64,000 nucleotides of DNA from Campylobacter ureolyticus ACS-301-V-Sch3b (GTDB lineage Bacteria; Campylobacterota; Campylobacteria; Campylobacterales; Campylobacteraceae): the NCBI RefSeq assembly GCF_000413435.1, contig NZ_KE340327.1, positions 133,667 through 197,666 of the forward strand, given 5' to 3'. The position numbers and the translations under genes were made by a program. Positions within the stretch are counted from its first letter, which is position 1, and the number at the start of each line of letters is the position of its first letter. Positions 54,738 through 63,752 of the stretch are shown here, piece after piece. The notes under the pieces were generated by a model. That model saw only the letters and a list, made by a program, of their open reading frames with translations, did not search any database and was not told the origin of the DNA.

Positions 54738-55646
54738 TTAAAAATCAAAAAAAATTAAAAGTATTTCTAAATCTTTTTTCTCATCATCTGTTTTTGCTAA
54801 ATTTTCTAGCTCATTTTTTGCATTTTTTATATCTTTTATGTAAATTTTATCTTTGATTAAATCAAAATTATTATTTTTAATTTTATGTATTAAAATATAT
54901 GATGATAATTTTAAAGAGGTTTTATTTTTTAGTCCATTTGGACTATGATAGTTTTTATTTTTTTCAAAAAGAGTGTGAAATTCGTTTGGAAAATTTACTT
55001 CATAATATCCAAAAAACTCATCTTTAATTTTTTGTAAATTTATAAGTTTTTGATGAAGCTTTTTATCATTTATGACTAAATTTAGCCCATCTTTGCTAAG
55101 TGTTCTACCATCAATATTCATCTGTAAATCCGCCACATAAATTCCAACTAAAATGTTAAATTTTTCAAGCAAAAAATTGGTTAGTTCATTTTCATAGCCA
55201 TTTTTAATATATTCGTTTAAAATTTCTTTGTTTTTATTTATAAATTCAATGTTTAAATAAACATTTTCTAAAAAATCTTTTGCAAAGTTTTTTCCGTATT
55301 TAAAGGCTAAATTCCCATATCCACCATTTGTAGAGTAATTATATGGATTTACCTCAAATTCCACAAACCATAGTGATTTTATTGGCTCGTCAAATTTAAG
55401 TTTTTCCATACCTTTTTGATAAAGATAAATCATCGGCTTGTGAAATAAAACTAAAAATGGACTATCCATATCAAGAAATTTTACACCAAAATCATAATAT
55501 TTACCAAAAGTTTTTGCACCAGCGTAGTATAAATTTGCATCTTTTAAATACCCATTTTTAACATGAGTTTTATAAAAACTAAAATACGAAATAGAAAAAT
55601 CTAATGTAAAAATTAAAGCTAAAAATATTATAAATTTCTTTTTCAT
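54738..55646 (-). CDS. Hypothetical exported or membrane-anchored protein
   Basis: I do not recognise this 302-residue protein. The first 22 residues (KKKFIIFLALIFTLDFSISY) make a signal peptide or anchor; there is no lipobox. The rest is Asn/Lys/Tyr-rich, with aromatic patches (FVEFEVNPYNYSTNGGYGNL) and helical stretches toward the end; no Cys and no known motif. It overlaps the upstream membrane-protein gene by 4 bases, so the two form a small operon, bounded by the duplicated ispG promoter segment. Confidence 0.7.
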   Translation of the reverse strand: MKKKFIIFLALIFTLDFSISYFSFYKTHVKNGYLKDANLYYAGAKTFGKYYDFGVKFLDMDSPFLVLFHKPMIYLYQKGMEKLKFDEPIKSLWFVEFEVNPYNYSTNGGYGNLAFKYGKNFAKDFLENVYLNIEFINKNKEILNEYIKNGYENELTNFLLEKFNILVGIYVADLQMNIDGRTLSKDGLNLVINDKKLHQKLINLQKIKDEFFGYYEVNFPNEFHTLFEKNKNYHSPNGLKNKTSLKLSSYILIHKIKNNNFDLIKDKIYIKDIKNAKNELENLAKTDDEKKDLEILLIFFDF

Positions 55647-56128
55647 ACGCGAAATTTCTTTTTATTTGGAAAATATATAAGTGAAAAACATATAAAAATA
55701 ATTACAAAATACATAATCAAATATCCTATAATATCTGTGTTTTCATAAGCTTCATTTATGTAAATTTTATCACCAACTTTTAAAAATTTTATGATATCGC
55801 CAGTTGGAGCGCTTGAAGTAATGCTATAAATTTCCGCTTTTTTATCCACTAAATTTTCCCAATCTAAGGTTTTATCTATCCTAAAAATTTTATCATTTAC
55901 ACTCATATCGCCACCAAAATTTTCATCTTTTAAATTTATATTTTTTATGTATCCAACCGTGTGAGTTTGATTTAAATACACATTATAAAATAACAAAGAT
56001 TTAATATACGAATAAGAAGCAACAAATAAAGATAAAATTACAAAATACAAAAATAGATTCAAAATTGTTTTAAAAGGATTGCTAAGTAAAGCATTTTTTA
56101 TAAAAATAGTATAAATATTTTCTAGCAT
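55643..56128 (-). CDS. Hypothetical membrane protein, two helices
   Basis: The 161-residue protein has a helix near the start (ILNLFLYFVILSLFVASYSY), a periplasmic or cytoplasmic domain of about 75 residues with beta-strand pattern, and a second helix near the end (DIIGYLIMYFVIIFICFSLI). No family is recognised; the layout is like small DUF3592-type proteins but I cannot confirm this. Its first four residues, MLEN, promoter and ribosome-binding site match those of ispG, so it is expressed from a copied ispG start region. Confidence 0.68.
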   Translation of the reverse strand: MLENIYTIFIKNALLSNPFKTILNLFLYFVILSLFVASYSYIKSLLFYNVYLNQTHTVGYIKNINLKDENFGGDMSVNDKIFRIDKTLDWENLVDKKAEIYSITSSAPTGDIIKFLKVGDKIYINEAYENTDIIGYLIMYFVIIFICFSLIYFPNKKKFRV

Positions 56129-56177
56129 AAATTTCCTTTTAAATTTAAAAAGGTATTTTACAATAAATGTGTTTAAA
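56116..56177. repeat. ispG promoter/start repeat, copy 2
   Basis: Counterpart of 54645-54706, with three adjacent and two single mismatches. It covers the same -10, ribosome-binding site and MLEN codons, here in front of the hypothetical membrane protein. Confidence 0.9.
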
Positions 56178-56280
56178 GCTTTATTTATTTTAAAATTTTT
56201 ATAAAATATTACACTTAAATTTAATAAAAATTAAATAAAGCTTTATATTATAAACTAATTTAAAAATTTAAAGGTTATTT

Positions 56281-56526
56281 ATGAAAAAAATCATTTTGTT
56301 ATTTTGTGCTGTTTTTTTAACTCAAATTTTTGCAAATCAAACCTGTAAAGCTGATAAGATTATAAATTTAAATGAAATTTTTGGAAAAAGTTGCAAAATA
56401 AATGATGAAAATGAAACTAAATTTTCATCAGATAATGAAAATTTAAATACTAAAATTTCAAAAACTGATGAAAAGATAAGTTTTAAAGATATTAATAAAA
56501 CTGATAAAAATGATTTATTGGATTAA
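56281..56526 (+). CDS. Small hypothetical secreted protein
   Basis: The 81-residue ORF opens MKKIILLFCAVFLTQIFANQ, a Sec signal peptide with cleavage likely after FA. The mature part is about 62 residues, Asn/Lys/Asp-rich, with two Cys (residues about 22 and 38) that could form a disulfide. The ribosome-binding site is weak (AAAGGTT). Its last 35 bases overlap the end of thiD on the other strand. The function is unknown; it may be no more than a chance ORF, but the signal peptide argues for a gene. Confidence 0.5.
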   Translation: MKKIILLFCAVFLTQIFANQTCKADKIINLNEIFGKSCKINDENETKFSSDNENLNTKISKTDEKISFKDINKTDKNDLLD

Positions 56527-57277
56527 AGCCATGCCCTATTTTAAATGATTTTTCTATCGCATCAAATACATAATTTTTAGCACAAATTACTGAATTTTTA
56601 AGATCTTTGCCATTGGCTAAATTTGAAGCAATCGCACTTGATAGCGAACAACCTGAACCATGAGTATCATCAGTTTTAATTCTTTTTGTATTAAGTGGTA
56701 AAATCTCTTTTCCATCATAAAAAATATCAAGTGATTTACCCTCATAATCACCAACTTTTAAAAAAACACTTTTGCTTCCAAAATCAAGCAATTTTTTAGC
56801 TGAATTTAGTGCATCTTCATAAGTTTTAATTTCATTTTTAAGTATAACTTGTGCTTCAAATTTATTAGGTGTTATGATAGTTGCGAGTGGAAAAAGCTCT
56901 TTTACAATGTATTCTTTTGCCTCTCCTTCAAGCCAAATATCGCCATTTTTACACGCCATAACAGGATCAAGGACAACAGGAGGTAGATTTTTTATCTCAC
57001 GCAAAGTTTTTGCAACCTCTTTTATAATTTCCACACTTGGCACAACGCCTATTTTTATAGCATTAACTTCTATATCATCAAAAATTGCCTTTATACCATC
57101 ACTTATAATTTTTGGACTTATTAACTCCATTGCAAAAATACCTTTTGTATTTTGTGCTGTTGTAGAAGTAGCAACTCCCATGGCATAAACTTCGTGAGCT
57201 ATAAATACTTTTAAATCAGCTATTAATCCAGCTCCACCGCTTGGATCAATCCCTGCTATACTTAAAACATTTTTCAT
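56492..57277 (-). CDS. thiD: Hydroxymethylpyrimidine (phosphate) kinase ThiD
   Basis: ThiD phosphorylates HMP and HMP-P for thiamine synthesis. VLSIAGIDPSGGAGLIADLK, AMGVATSTTAQNTKG, VVLDPVMACKNGD, TPNKFEAQVIL and the ATP-site KTDDTHGSGCSLSSAIAS are typical. Length 261. It stands alone with no TPP riboswitch that I could see in the 60 bases upstream. Thiamine diphosphate is the cofactor of OorB in this window. Confidence 0.94.
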   Translation of the reverse strand: MKNVLSIAGIDPSGGAGLIADLKVFIAHEVYAMGVATSTTAQNTKGIFAMELISPKIISDGIKAIFDDIEVNAIKIGVVPSVEIIKEVAKTLREIKNLPPVVLDPVMACKNGDIWLEGEAKEYIVKELFPLATIITPNKFEAQVILKNEIKTYEDALNSAKKLLDFGSKSVFLKVGDYEGKSLDIFYDGKEILPLNTKRIKTDDTHGSGCSLSSAIASNLANGKDLKNSVICAKNYVFDAIEKSFKIGHGFNPINHFYQFY

Positions 57278-57341
57278 AAAATTTTCCTTTTTTATATAAA
57301 GTTAGGCGTAATTATATCAAGTTATTTAAAATTAAGTTAAA

Positions 57342-57376
57342 AAAGCCTTAAATTTAATAATGAAATTTAAGGCTTT
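57342..57376. terminator. Strong bidirectional terminator after torC-like gene
   Basis: A perfect 14-bp stem, AAAGCCTTAAATTT / AAATTTAAGGCTTT, with a 7-base loop. It lies 47 bases beyond the stop of the leftward cytochrome gene and upstream of thiD. Confidence 0.85.
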
Positions 57377-57423
57377 AATTGTTATATGAATATAGAGTTT
57401 TTAAATATTAAACTCTAAAAATT

Positions 57424-57972
57424 TTACTCTTCCTCTTTTGCAAAGCCATCTTTTGCATGAGCTTCTAAAAATCTCAAAATTCTAGCTTTTTCCTCATCAT
57501 TTATCTTTGCAAAATACTGCATAGCTGATAGATATGCATCCCACTCATTCATTAGATGCTCAGCCGGGTGATGTCCTGCGTGACAGTTGGTACAAGTATC
57601 GTAGTAGATAAGCTCAACCTCTTCCCAAGATGGATACTCTCTATCTATCAAATCGCTACTTTTTATCAAAAATTTACTATCCTTTATAGCTTTGCCCTCT
57701 TTTAAATCTAAAAAGCTAACAAGTGGCATTTGCGTTGTATCGTCATTTTTATAGACTAAAACTTTTTCATCAAGATTTGAAATTTCCCCATTTACCTCTA
57801 TTAAAGAGAGCTCGCCGCTGTTTTCTATGAGATTTACTGGCGTTCCTTCGTAAATTTGCCCTACTACCTCTTTTGTTTTTGGGTCTATAAGATCTGTTTT
57901 GATGTTATAAACCCACATATTTTTACCAAATCCAAATGTAACTAAAGCTACTAAAAATAAAAGTTTTTTCAC
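57424..57972 (-). CDS. Monohaem cytochrome c partner of the TorA-like enzyme
   Basis: The 182-residue protein has a Sec signal (MKKLLFLVALVTFGFG), an SH3-like middle (VVGQIYEGTPVNLIENSGEL) and one haem site CTNCH at residues about 145-149, with nearby Met candidates for the second ligand. In Campylobacter a protein of this type is paired with a TMAO/DMSO reductase and feeds it electrons. It overlaps the molybdoenzyme gene by 4 bases. Parts of it reach about 50% GC in 60-base stretches, far above its neighbours, which points to acquisition. Confidence 0.85.
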   Translation of the reverse strand: MKKLLFLVALVTFGFGKNMWVYNIKTDLIDPKTKEVVGQIYEGTPVNLIENSGELSLIEVNGEISNLDEKVLVYKNDDTTQMPLVSFLDLKEGKAIKDSKFLIKSSDLIDREYPSWEEVELIYYDTCTNCHAGHHPAEHLMNEWDAYLSAMQYFAKINDEEKARILRFLEAHAKDGFAKEEE

Positions 57973-60380
57973 AACATCTCCTTTACAACAGCCGCTTTTA
58001 TGCCGCTATATGGTTTAACATCGACTTTTTTAATATTTGCAAGCGAGCTATTTACAGCAGTTGCTTGAGCCATAGATGATGTTGAAGTGTTGGTGGTTAG
58101 GACATTGACATGCCCTGCATTGCACCTTTTTTCGCTCTCATCTTCAGGATCATACCAAACACCCTCTTGTATCGATATAACGCCACTCATAATATCTTTA
58201 GTCACAACAGCGCCTGCAAGCACAGCACCTCTATCGTTAAAGACTTCAACAGTATCGCCATCTTTTATGCCAAGTTTTAGGGCATCGTCGCTATTTATCA
58301 AAACAGGCTCTCTATTGCCAACTTTATAGAGCTTTCTTACAAAGCAGTTATCAAGCTGTGAGTGAATTCTGTAAGTTGGGTGAGGGCTTAATACATGAAA
58401 TGGAAACTTAGCAACCGCTTTGCTATTGCCAAGCCACTCAGTTGGCTCTTGCCAAATAGGATGACCTTTAAAATCATCAAGCTTATAACTTGCAAATTTA
58501 TCTGAGTAAATTTGAATCTTTCCAGTTTCAGTTCTTAGTCTGTTATTTACTGGATCTTTTCTAAAATCGCTATGGCGGACATATTTATATGCATCTTCTG
58601 ATGGCTCAAAATGAACATAGCCCTTTTCCCAAAACTCATCAAATTCCATATAGTTTGGACAATCACTTCTTTCATAAAAGTCTTTTATCCTCTCATCTTT
58701 TGTCTTTCCACCGCCTGTAAATCTTCTCCACTCTCTATCGCCTACTATTTTTGCCATCTCTTCAAAAACATCGTAGTCATTTCGCGACTCATATAGTGGC
58801 TCAATGACCTTTTTCATAGCATAAACATAGTCTTGAGAGTAGCTTCCGCCATAACTTATATCATCTCTTTCAAGTGTTGTAGTTGAAGGCAAAACGATAT
58901 CCGCCATCTTAGCAGTTGGTGTCCACCAAGGCTCATGAACTATCACAGTATCAAGCGTTCTTAGAGCTTTTATTAAGGTATTTGAGTCTGGTTGATGACC
59001 TAAGGTATTGCAACCAACATTATAGAAAATCTTAATGTTTGGATAGACCATCTCCTCGCCCTTAAATTTGATCTTTTTGCCAGGATTTAGTATGGCATCG
59101 CTTACTCTTGAGGCTGGAATTTTAACTCTTACTTTGTTTTTACCTTGAGCAAGACCACCAGGTAACATAACGCCACTTGATGCCTGTCCGCCACCTGTGT
59201 AGTGCATAGAAAAGCCAAATCCACCACCAGGAAGTCCAACTTGACCGATAAATGAAGCAAGCACCATCAAAGTCCAGTCAGCTTGCTCGCCAAATTGCGC
59301 TCTTTGCATAGCCCAGTTTCCAGCCAAAAATGTTCTATTTTTTACAAAAGTATCAGCCAAAGACTTGATAACTTTTTCATCAATTCCTGTGATTTTACTT
59401 GCCCAAGATGGAGTTTTCTCAACCATATCTTCTGTTTTGCCAAGCAGATAAGGCAAGAACTTATCAAACCCGTAAGTATATTTTTCAATGAAATTTTTAT
59501 CATATTGATTTGAAGTATAAAGATAGTGCATCATACCAAGCATTAAGGCAACATCGGTATTTGGGCGTATTTTTATCCACTGGGCATTTAGTTTTTTAGC
59601 AATAGGAGTATATTGTGGATCGATTGTTATAAATTTGATGTTTGACTTTGCATATTTGTCATAATAAGGATTGTTTCCACGATTTGCAACTTTAAAGTCT
59701 ATTTGATTGCACTTTAGGATATCGGCTCCCCACATAACATAAACTTGTGTATTTTCTAAGATAACTTCATGAGCAGTTTGAAGTGAATAAACCTCCAAGT
59801 CGCCAACTATAGTAGTATTTACCTTTCAGCTGCACCGTTGCTATGCTCGCCGTCCATTGTAACCGCCCCACCAATAACAGTGTTAAAAAATCTTCCCGTA
59901 GTTGCAGCGCAGTTATGAAGTAGTCCTGGATGTCCCCAGCCACCATAACTAGCATTGTAAATTTCATCAGGCTTTACGCTTTGAAGCTTATCTAAAATTA
60001 GCTTAATTGCCTCATCCCAACTAACTCTTATAAACTCTTCTTTGCCACGAAGTTCAGGCTTTGAGTTTGCTTTTATGCCCTTTGCTTCAAGATAGCTTTT
60101 TCTAACACATGGATATTTAACTCTTGTATCGCTATAAACTCTATCTATCCAAGCCTCACTCCATGGAACTTTTGGATCTTTGTCTGATTCTTGCGGTCTA
60201 ATCTTTACAATTTTGCCACTCTCATCGACATCTGCATAAAACGCTCCAACGTTTGAAGCTGTTGGAATGGTTTTAATATTTTTTTTCTTTTGCTAAAAGA
60301 GAATTTGTTGATAAAACTGCTCCCGCAACTCCTGCAGTTTTAATAAAATTTCTCCTTTTTTCATCTATTTTAACAGACAT
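57969..60380 (-). pseudogene. torA: TorA-like TMAO/DMSO/biotin-sulfoxide reductase, two frameshifts
   Basis: The reading frame is broken into three parts. Part 1 (60273-60380) has the Tat signal KRRNFIKTAGVAGAVLS and stops after an A8 run. Part 2 (59819-60284) runs from NIKTIPTASNVGAFYADVDE through ASYGGWGHPGLLHN to AAER, then stops. Part 3 (57969-59822) continues VNTTIVGDLEVYSLQTAHEV through the molybdopterin dinucleotide-binding end (HSQLDNCFVRKLYKVGNREP). One base too many in the A run and one base too few near 59825 explain both breaks; corrected, it would be about 803 residues, the right size. The region is GC-rich. It is either a decaying acquired gene, phase-variable at A8, or carries sequencing errors. 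Confidence 0.85.
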
Positions 60381-60502
60381 TTTTTCTCCTTAGATGTAAG
60401 TTAAAAAATTATAACCATTTTCATCATTATATATTCATTTTTTAGCTTTTAGTTAGCTTAATTGTAGTAGAATATAAAAAATTAAATAAAGGATTAAAAA
60501 TT

Positions 60503-61183
60503 TTGAATAAATTTAAAAATTTAAATTTAATGCTTGCAACAAAAGATAAAGAACTCATTTCAAAAGCTAAAAAATCAATTAAATTATTTAAAAATCTATA
60601 TATACAAGATTGTGAAAGTTTTATAAGTGCTTATTTAAACTCAAATGTAGCAATTGATTTAATAGTGCTTGATTTAGATGATTGTGGTGATATTGATTTA
60701 AGCTCGATTATGTATATTCATCCAAATCAACAATTTATATTTTTAGCTTCAAAAAGACAAATTTATCTTAAATTTTTAGAAAATTTTAAAGGTGGAAAGT
60801 CAGCTGTTTTATTTAAGCCAATTAAATTTAGCGCAATTTTAGATAACTTGCTTTTAATGTTAAAAAACAAAGACCAAAAAGAGGAAAATTTACTAAATTT
60901 AACTAATGAAATAAGCATAAATCTAAAAAAAGAAAAAATTTATCAAAATGGTGAAGAGATTTTTTTAACTCCGATGATGCACAAACTCATACTTTTACTT
61001 TGTGCAAATTTAAACAACTTAGTAACTTTTGAAATGATAGAAAGTTCAGTTTATGAAAGTGTGCCAAACTCTCGCATAGTCGTGCAAAATTTAGTTGGAA
61101 ATTTAAAAAGAAAATTCAATCTTGATATAAAAAGCATATACGCAAAAGGGTATGTTTTAAAAAGCCTTGAGGAATTATCATAG
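60503..61183 (+). CDS. OmpR-type response regulator, atypical receiver
   Basis: The 226-residue protein has an N-terminal receiver-like domain with LIVLDLDD (Asp near residue 57) and LFKPI (the conserved Lys), but the N-terminal acidic pair is weak (TKDK). The C-terminal winged helix is OmpR/PhoB type: EEIFLTPMMHKLILLL, SRIVVQNLVGNLKRKF and YAKGYVLK. No histidine kinase gene is nearby. It starts with TTG (60503) after AAAGGA. It is divergent from the torA-like gene across 122 bases and may control it. Confidence 0.82.
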   Translation: MNKFKNLNLMLATKDKELISKAKKSIKLFKNLYIQDCESFISAYLNSNVAIDLIVLDLDDCGDIDLSSIMYIHPNQQFIFLASKRQIYLKFLENFKGGKSAVLFKPIKFSAILDNLLLMLKNKDQKEENLLNLTNEISINLKKEKIYQNGEEIFLTPMMHKLILLLCANLNNLVTFEMIESSVYESVPNSRIVVQNLVGNLKRKFNLDIKSIYAKGYVLKSLEELS

Positions 61184-61210
61184 ATAAAAGTTATTTTTTA
61201 TCTATGATAA
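61175..61210. terminator. Bidirectional terminator overlapping both stop codons
   Basis: A perfect 15-bp inverted repeat (TTATCATAGATAAAA / TTTTATCTATGATAA) with a 6-base loop. The stop of the response regulator (61181-61183) lies in the left arm, and the stop of the convergent gene (61191-61193) in the loop. Confidence 0.85.
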
Positions 61211-61919
61211 ATTTTTGTTTTAACTCATTTCCAAGTTCTATATTGCTGTCTTTAACATCAACTTTTTCTATATTTTTATCTGTAAATTCTAAGCTTACAT
61301 TTCCAGCACCAAAGCTTTTTGCTAAAGTTTTTATCGTATCAGTTGCAGAGCTGTGAATTTTAGTTCCAAGATCATTAATTATTTGAACGGACATATTTTT
61401 AATCTCATCTTTTGCTTCGCCTATTAATTTATTTTTTTCATTCTCATCAAAGCTTGGTCCAAATAAAGAATTTAGCGAATCAGGAAGTAAAAAAGGCATA
61501 AATTTAGAGTTTTTTTCATCATAAATTTTCATATCAGTTATTGAAAATTTATATTTGCAAGGTGGCATAATTACTTTAAAATCATTATTTCCTAAATTTT
61601 CTATCTTAAAATCTTTGCTTTTTAAATCATATATAAAATCTATCTCAAACTCAAAAATAACTGCAATTTGCTTTTTTGTCATTGTCCAGCCTAATACGCT
61701 GTCCCAAAGCCCACTAAATGGGCTATTTTTCTTAGTAACTATCTCTTTTGAGTAAATTTTAAAAACATTAAGTTCACCAACACTTTTAAGTTTTATAATC
61801 TCAGTAGAAATATCGACAGATGGTTTTTCATTAACTTTTTTTAGTTTTTTGTTCTGTTTAAAAAGTATAAAAATAACTATGCCTAAAACTAAAATTATCA
61901 CTAAAGTTAAAAAATCCAT
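61191..61919 (-). CDS. DUF4230-like membrane-anchored protein
   Basis: The 242-residue protein has an N-terminal helix (LTLVIILVLGIVIFILF) and a domain that starts near residue 40 (STEIIKLKSVGELNVFKIYS) and includes FEFEIDFIYDLKS and KVIMPPCKYKFSITDMKIYD, the look of DUF4230 proteins. The C-terminal 70 residues are helical and amphipathic. The function of this family is not known. ilvA follows upstream with a 12-base gap, so both may share a transcript. Confidence 0.7.
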   Translation of the reverse strand: MDFLTLVIILVLGIVIFILFKQNKKLKKVNEKPSVDISTEIIKLKSVGELNVFKIYSKEIVTKKNSPFSGLWDSVLGWTMTKKQIAVIFEFEIDFIYDLKSKDFKIENLGNNDFKVIMPPCKYKFSITDMKIYDEKNSKFMPFLLPDSLNSLFGPSFDENEKNKLIGEAKDEIKNMSVQIINDLGTKIHSSATDTIKTLAKSFGAGNVSLEFTDKNIEKVDVKDSNIELGNELKQKFIIDKK

Positions 61920-61931
61920 CTTAAAATCCTT

Positions 61932-63143
61932 TTAAAAAATCTTCTTAAAAATATACCCATTTGAGTTTAATACTTCGCAAACTTCATCTTGATGAGCCTT
62001 ACCTTTTGTCTCAAGCGTGATAGTAATAACCGCATCACCATAATCAATCTGAGTTGAGAATCTATCATAATCAATCTTAACAATATTTGCATTTGCACTT
62101 TTTAAAGCTAAAGTAAGCCCCATCAAAGCACCAGGCTTATCAACAAGTGTAACACTGACTGCCATCTTTCTATGAGACTTTATAAGACCTTTTTCAATTA
62201 TTATGTTAAGCATTTGAACATCAATGTTTCCACCACTTAAAATAATACCGATTTTTGAATTTTTAGGATATTTAAATTTAGAACTCATTAACGCTGCAAC
62301 TCCAACTGCTCCAGCACCCTCAACAACTATTTTTTGGCTTTCAAGTAAAAATAAAATCGCATTTGCTATCTCTTCATCATCAACTTGAACAAACTCATCA
62401 ACATTTTCTAAAATATGTCTTAATGTAATAGGACTTGCATCCCTAACGCTTATGCCATCGGCAATTGTTTTTACGCTTTTTGAATTTACTACCTTTTTAG
62501 CATTAAAGCTATTAAACATAGCAGGAGCACCTTTTGCACCAACTGCAATTATTTTAATATTTGGGTTAATTTGTTTTGCACAACTTGCCACTCCACTTAT
62601 TAGCCCACCTCCACCAACAGGAGCTACTATATAGTCTAAATCAGGCACCGCATCAAGCATCTCAAGAGCAGTTGTACCTTGCCCTGCTTGAACAAAAACA
62701 TTATCAAAAGGATGAACAAAAGTTAAAGAGTGCTCTTTTGCATATTCATTTGCATATTCATACGCTTCATCAAAATTATCACCTTTTAAAATAACTTCCG
62801 CACCTAAAGCCTTTGTGCCACTTACTTTTAAAAGAGGTGTTGCTTCTGGCATAACGATAACTGCACGAATTCCAAACTCTCTTGCGCTAATTGCAACGCC
62901 TTGAGCGTGATTTCCAGCACTTGCAGCAATTACACCTTTTGCTTTTTCTTCTTGGCTTAAATTTGAAATCATATTATAAGCACCGCGAATTTTATAAGCA
63001 CCTGTTTTTTGTAAATTTTCTTCTTTTAGATAAACATTAGCGTTATAATTTTTGCTAAGCTTGTTAGAAACAGCAAATGGAGTCTCATCTACAAATCCTG
63101 ATATTGTTCGTTTTGCTTGGATTATTTTATTTAAATCAACCAT
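61932..63143 (-). CDS. ilvA: Threonine ammonia-lyase
   Basis: IlvA deaminates threonine to 2-oxobutyrate for isoleucine synthesis. The PLP Lys is in KTGAYKIRGAYNMI (near residue 51), with SAGNHAQGVA, VGGGGLISG (phosphate-binding) and LSGGNIDVQ. The C-terminus has one ACT-like domain (SVTLVDKPGALMGLTLAL), as in the shorter 400-residue class that may be biosynthetic or catabolic. With ilvC in this window it supports branched-chain synthesis. Confidence 0.94.
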   Translation of the reverse strand: MVDLNKIIQAKRTISGFVDETPFAVSNKLSKNYNANVYLKEENLQKTGAYKIRGAYNMISNLSQEEKAKGVIAASAGNHAQGVAISAREFGIRAVIVMPEATPLLKVSGTKALGAEVILKGDNFDEAYEYANEYAKEHSLTFVHPFDNVFVQAGQGTTALEMLDAVPDLDYIVAPVGGGGLISGVASCAKQINPNIKIIAVGAKGAPAMFNSFNAKKVVNSKSVKTIADGISVRDASPITLRHILENVDEFVQVDDEEIANAILFLLESQKIVVEGAGAVGVAALMSSKFKYPKNSKIGIILSGGNIDVQMLNIIIEKGLIKSHRKMAVSVTLVDKPGALMGLTLALKSANANIVKIDYDRFSTQIDYGDAVITITLETKGKAHQDEVCEVLNSNGYIFKKIF

Positions 63144-63218
63144 AAAATTCCTTGTTTTAGACTTTAAAAGTTTTATTATATCAAAATTTGCATTTTAAAG
63201 TGTAAAACTTATCTTATT

Positions 63219-63536
63219 CTAGGCTCTTAGCATTTTTGTTGCTATTTCTATCATCTCAATGGCGCTTTCTCTATAGTCAATCATCATATTATAAATTTCA
63301 TCTTCGCTTAAAACTGCTCTTTTTAGATCTGTTGGGATATCCCCTTTTCTATCGGCTTCTAGGTCATCGTTTCTTTGCTTACCGTAGTAATAGTCCATAA
63401 GCTTTTGATACTCTTTTAAAGACTTTTTTAATGTTTTTAAAAGCTTGTTTAATTTCTCTAAAGTATCTATTTGAAACTCTAAATTTTTCTCAAAGACAGT
63501 TATATGAGCGAATTTTTCCTCATTTGAAATTTTCAT
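63219..63536 (-). CDS. DUF4298-like small coiled protein
   Basis: The 105-residue protein is mainly helical and charged: LEFQIDTLEKLNKLLKTLKK, then LKEYQKLMDYYYGKQRNDD and VLSEDEIYNMMIDYRESAIE. The YYGxxxxxDLExxxxGxIPxxLKRxVLSED layout is DUF4298 as I know it, often next to other small genes. The function is not known. It stands alone between ilvA and a region with two hairpins. Confidence 0.72.
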   Translation of the reverse strand: MKISNEEKFAHITVFEKNLEFQIDTLEKLNKLLKTLKKSLKEYQKLMDYYYGKQRNDDLEADRKGDIPTDLKRAVLSEDEIYNMMIDYRESAIEMIEIATKMLRA

Positions 63537-63570
63537 TTTTTATCCTTTATATTTTAAATGTAGCAATTTT

Positions 63571-63590
63571 ATTGCTTGTTATTAAGCAAT
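63571..63590. repeat. Small inverted repeat upstream of the DUF4298-like gene
   Basis: ATTGCTT-GTTATT-AAGCAAT is a perfect 7-bp stem 31 bases before the start codon. A second one, ATGACTT/AAGTCAT, follows at about 63593-63619. They may be a terminator for the gene to the right, or operators; neither has a strong U tract. Confidence 0.35.
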
Positions 63591-63752
63591 CAAATGACTT
63601 GTAACCTTTTTTTAAGTCATATTTTTCTTTATTGTATTTACTTTTTTAGAAACTATTTTTTTAATATTATAATTGTTTAATGTTTTTTCTTGTCATAAAA
63701 TTCCCTTCTTAAAACACAAAGAACTAGATTTTTATTTACAATCATCTTTGTT

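Noticed and set aside
57278-57341. TPP riboswitch before thiD
   Set aside because: The 60-base upstream region is AT-rich and lacks the conserved thi-box segments.
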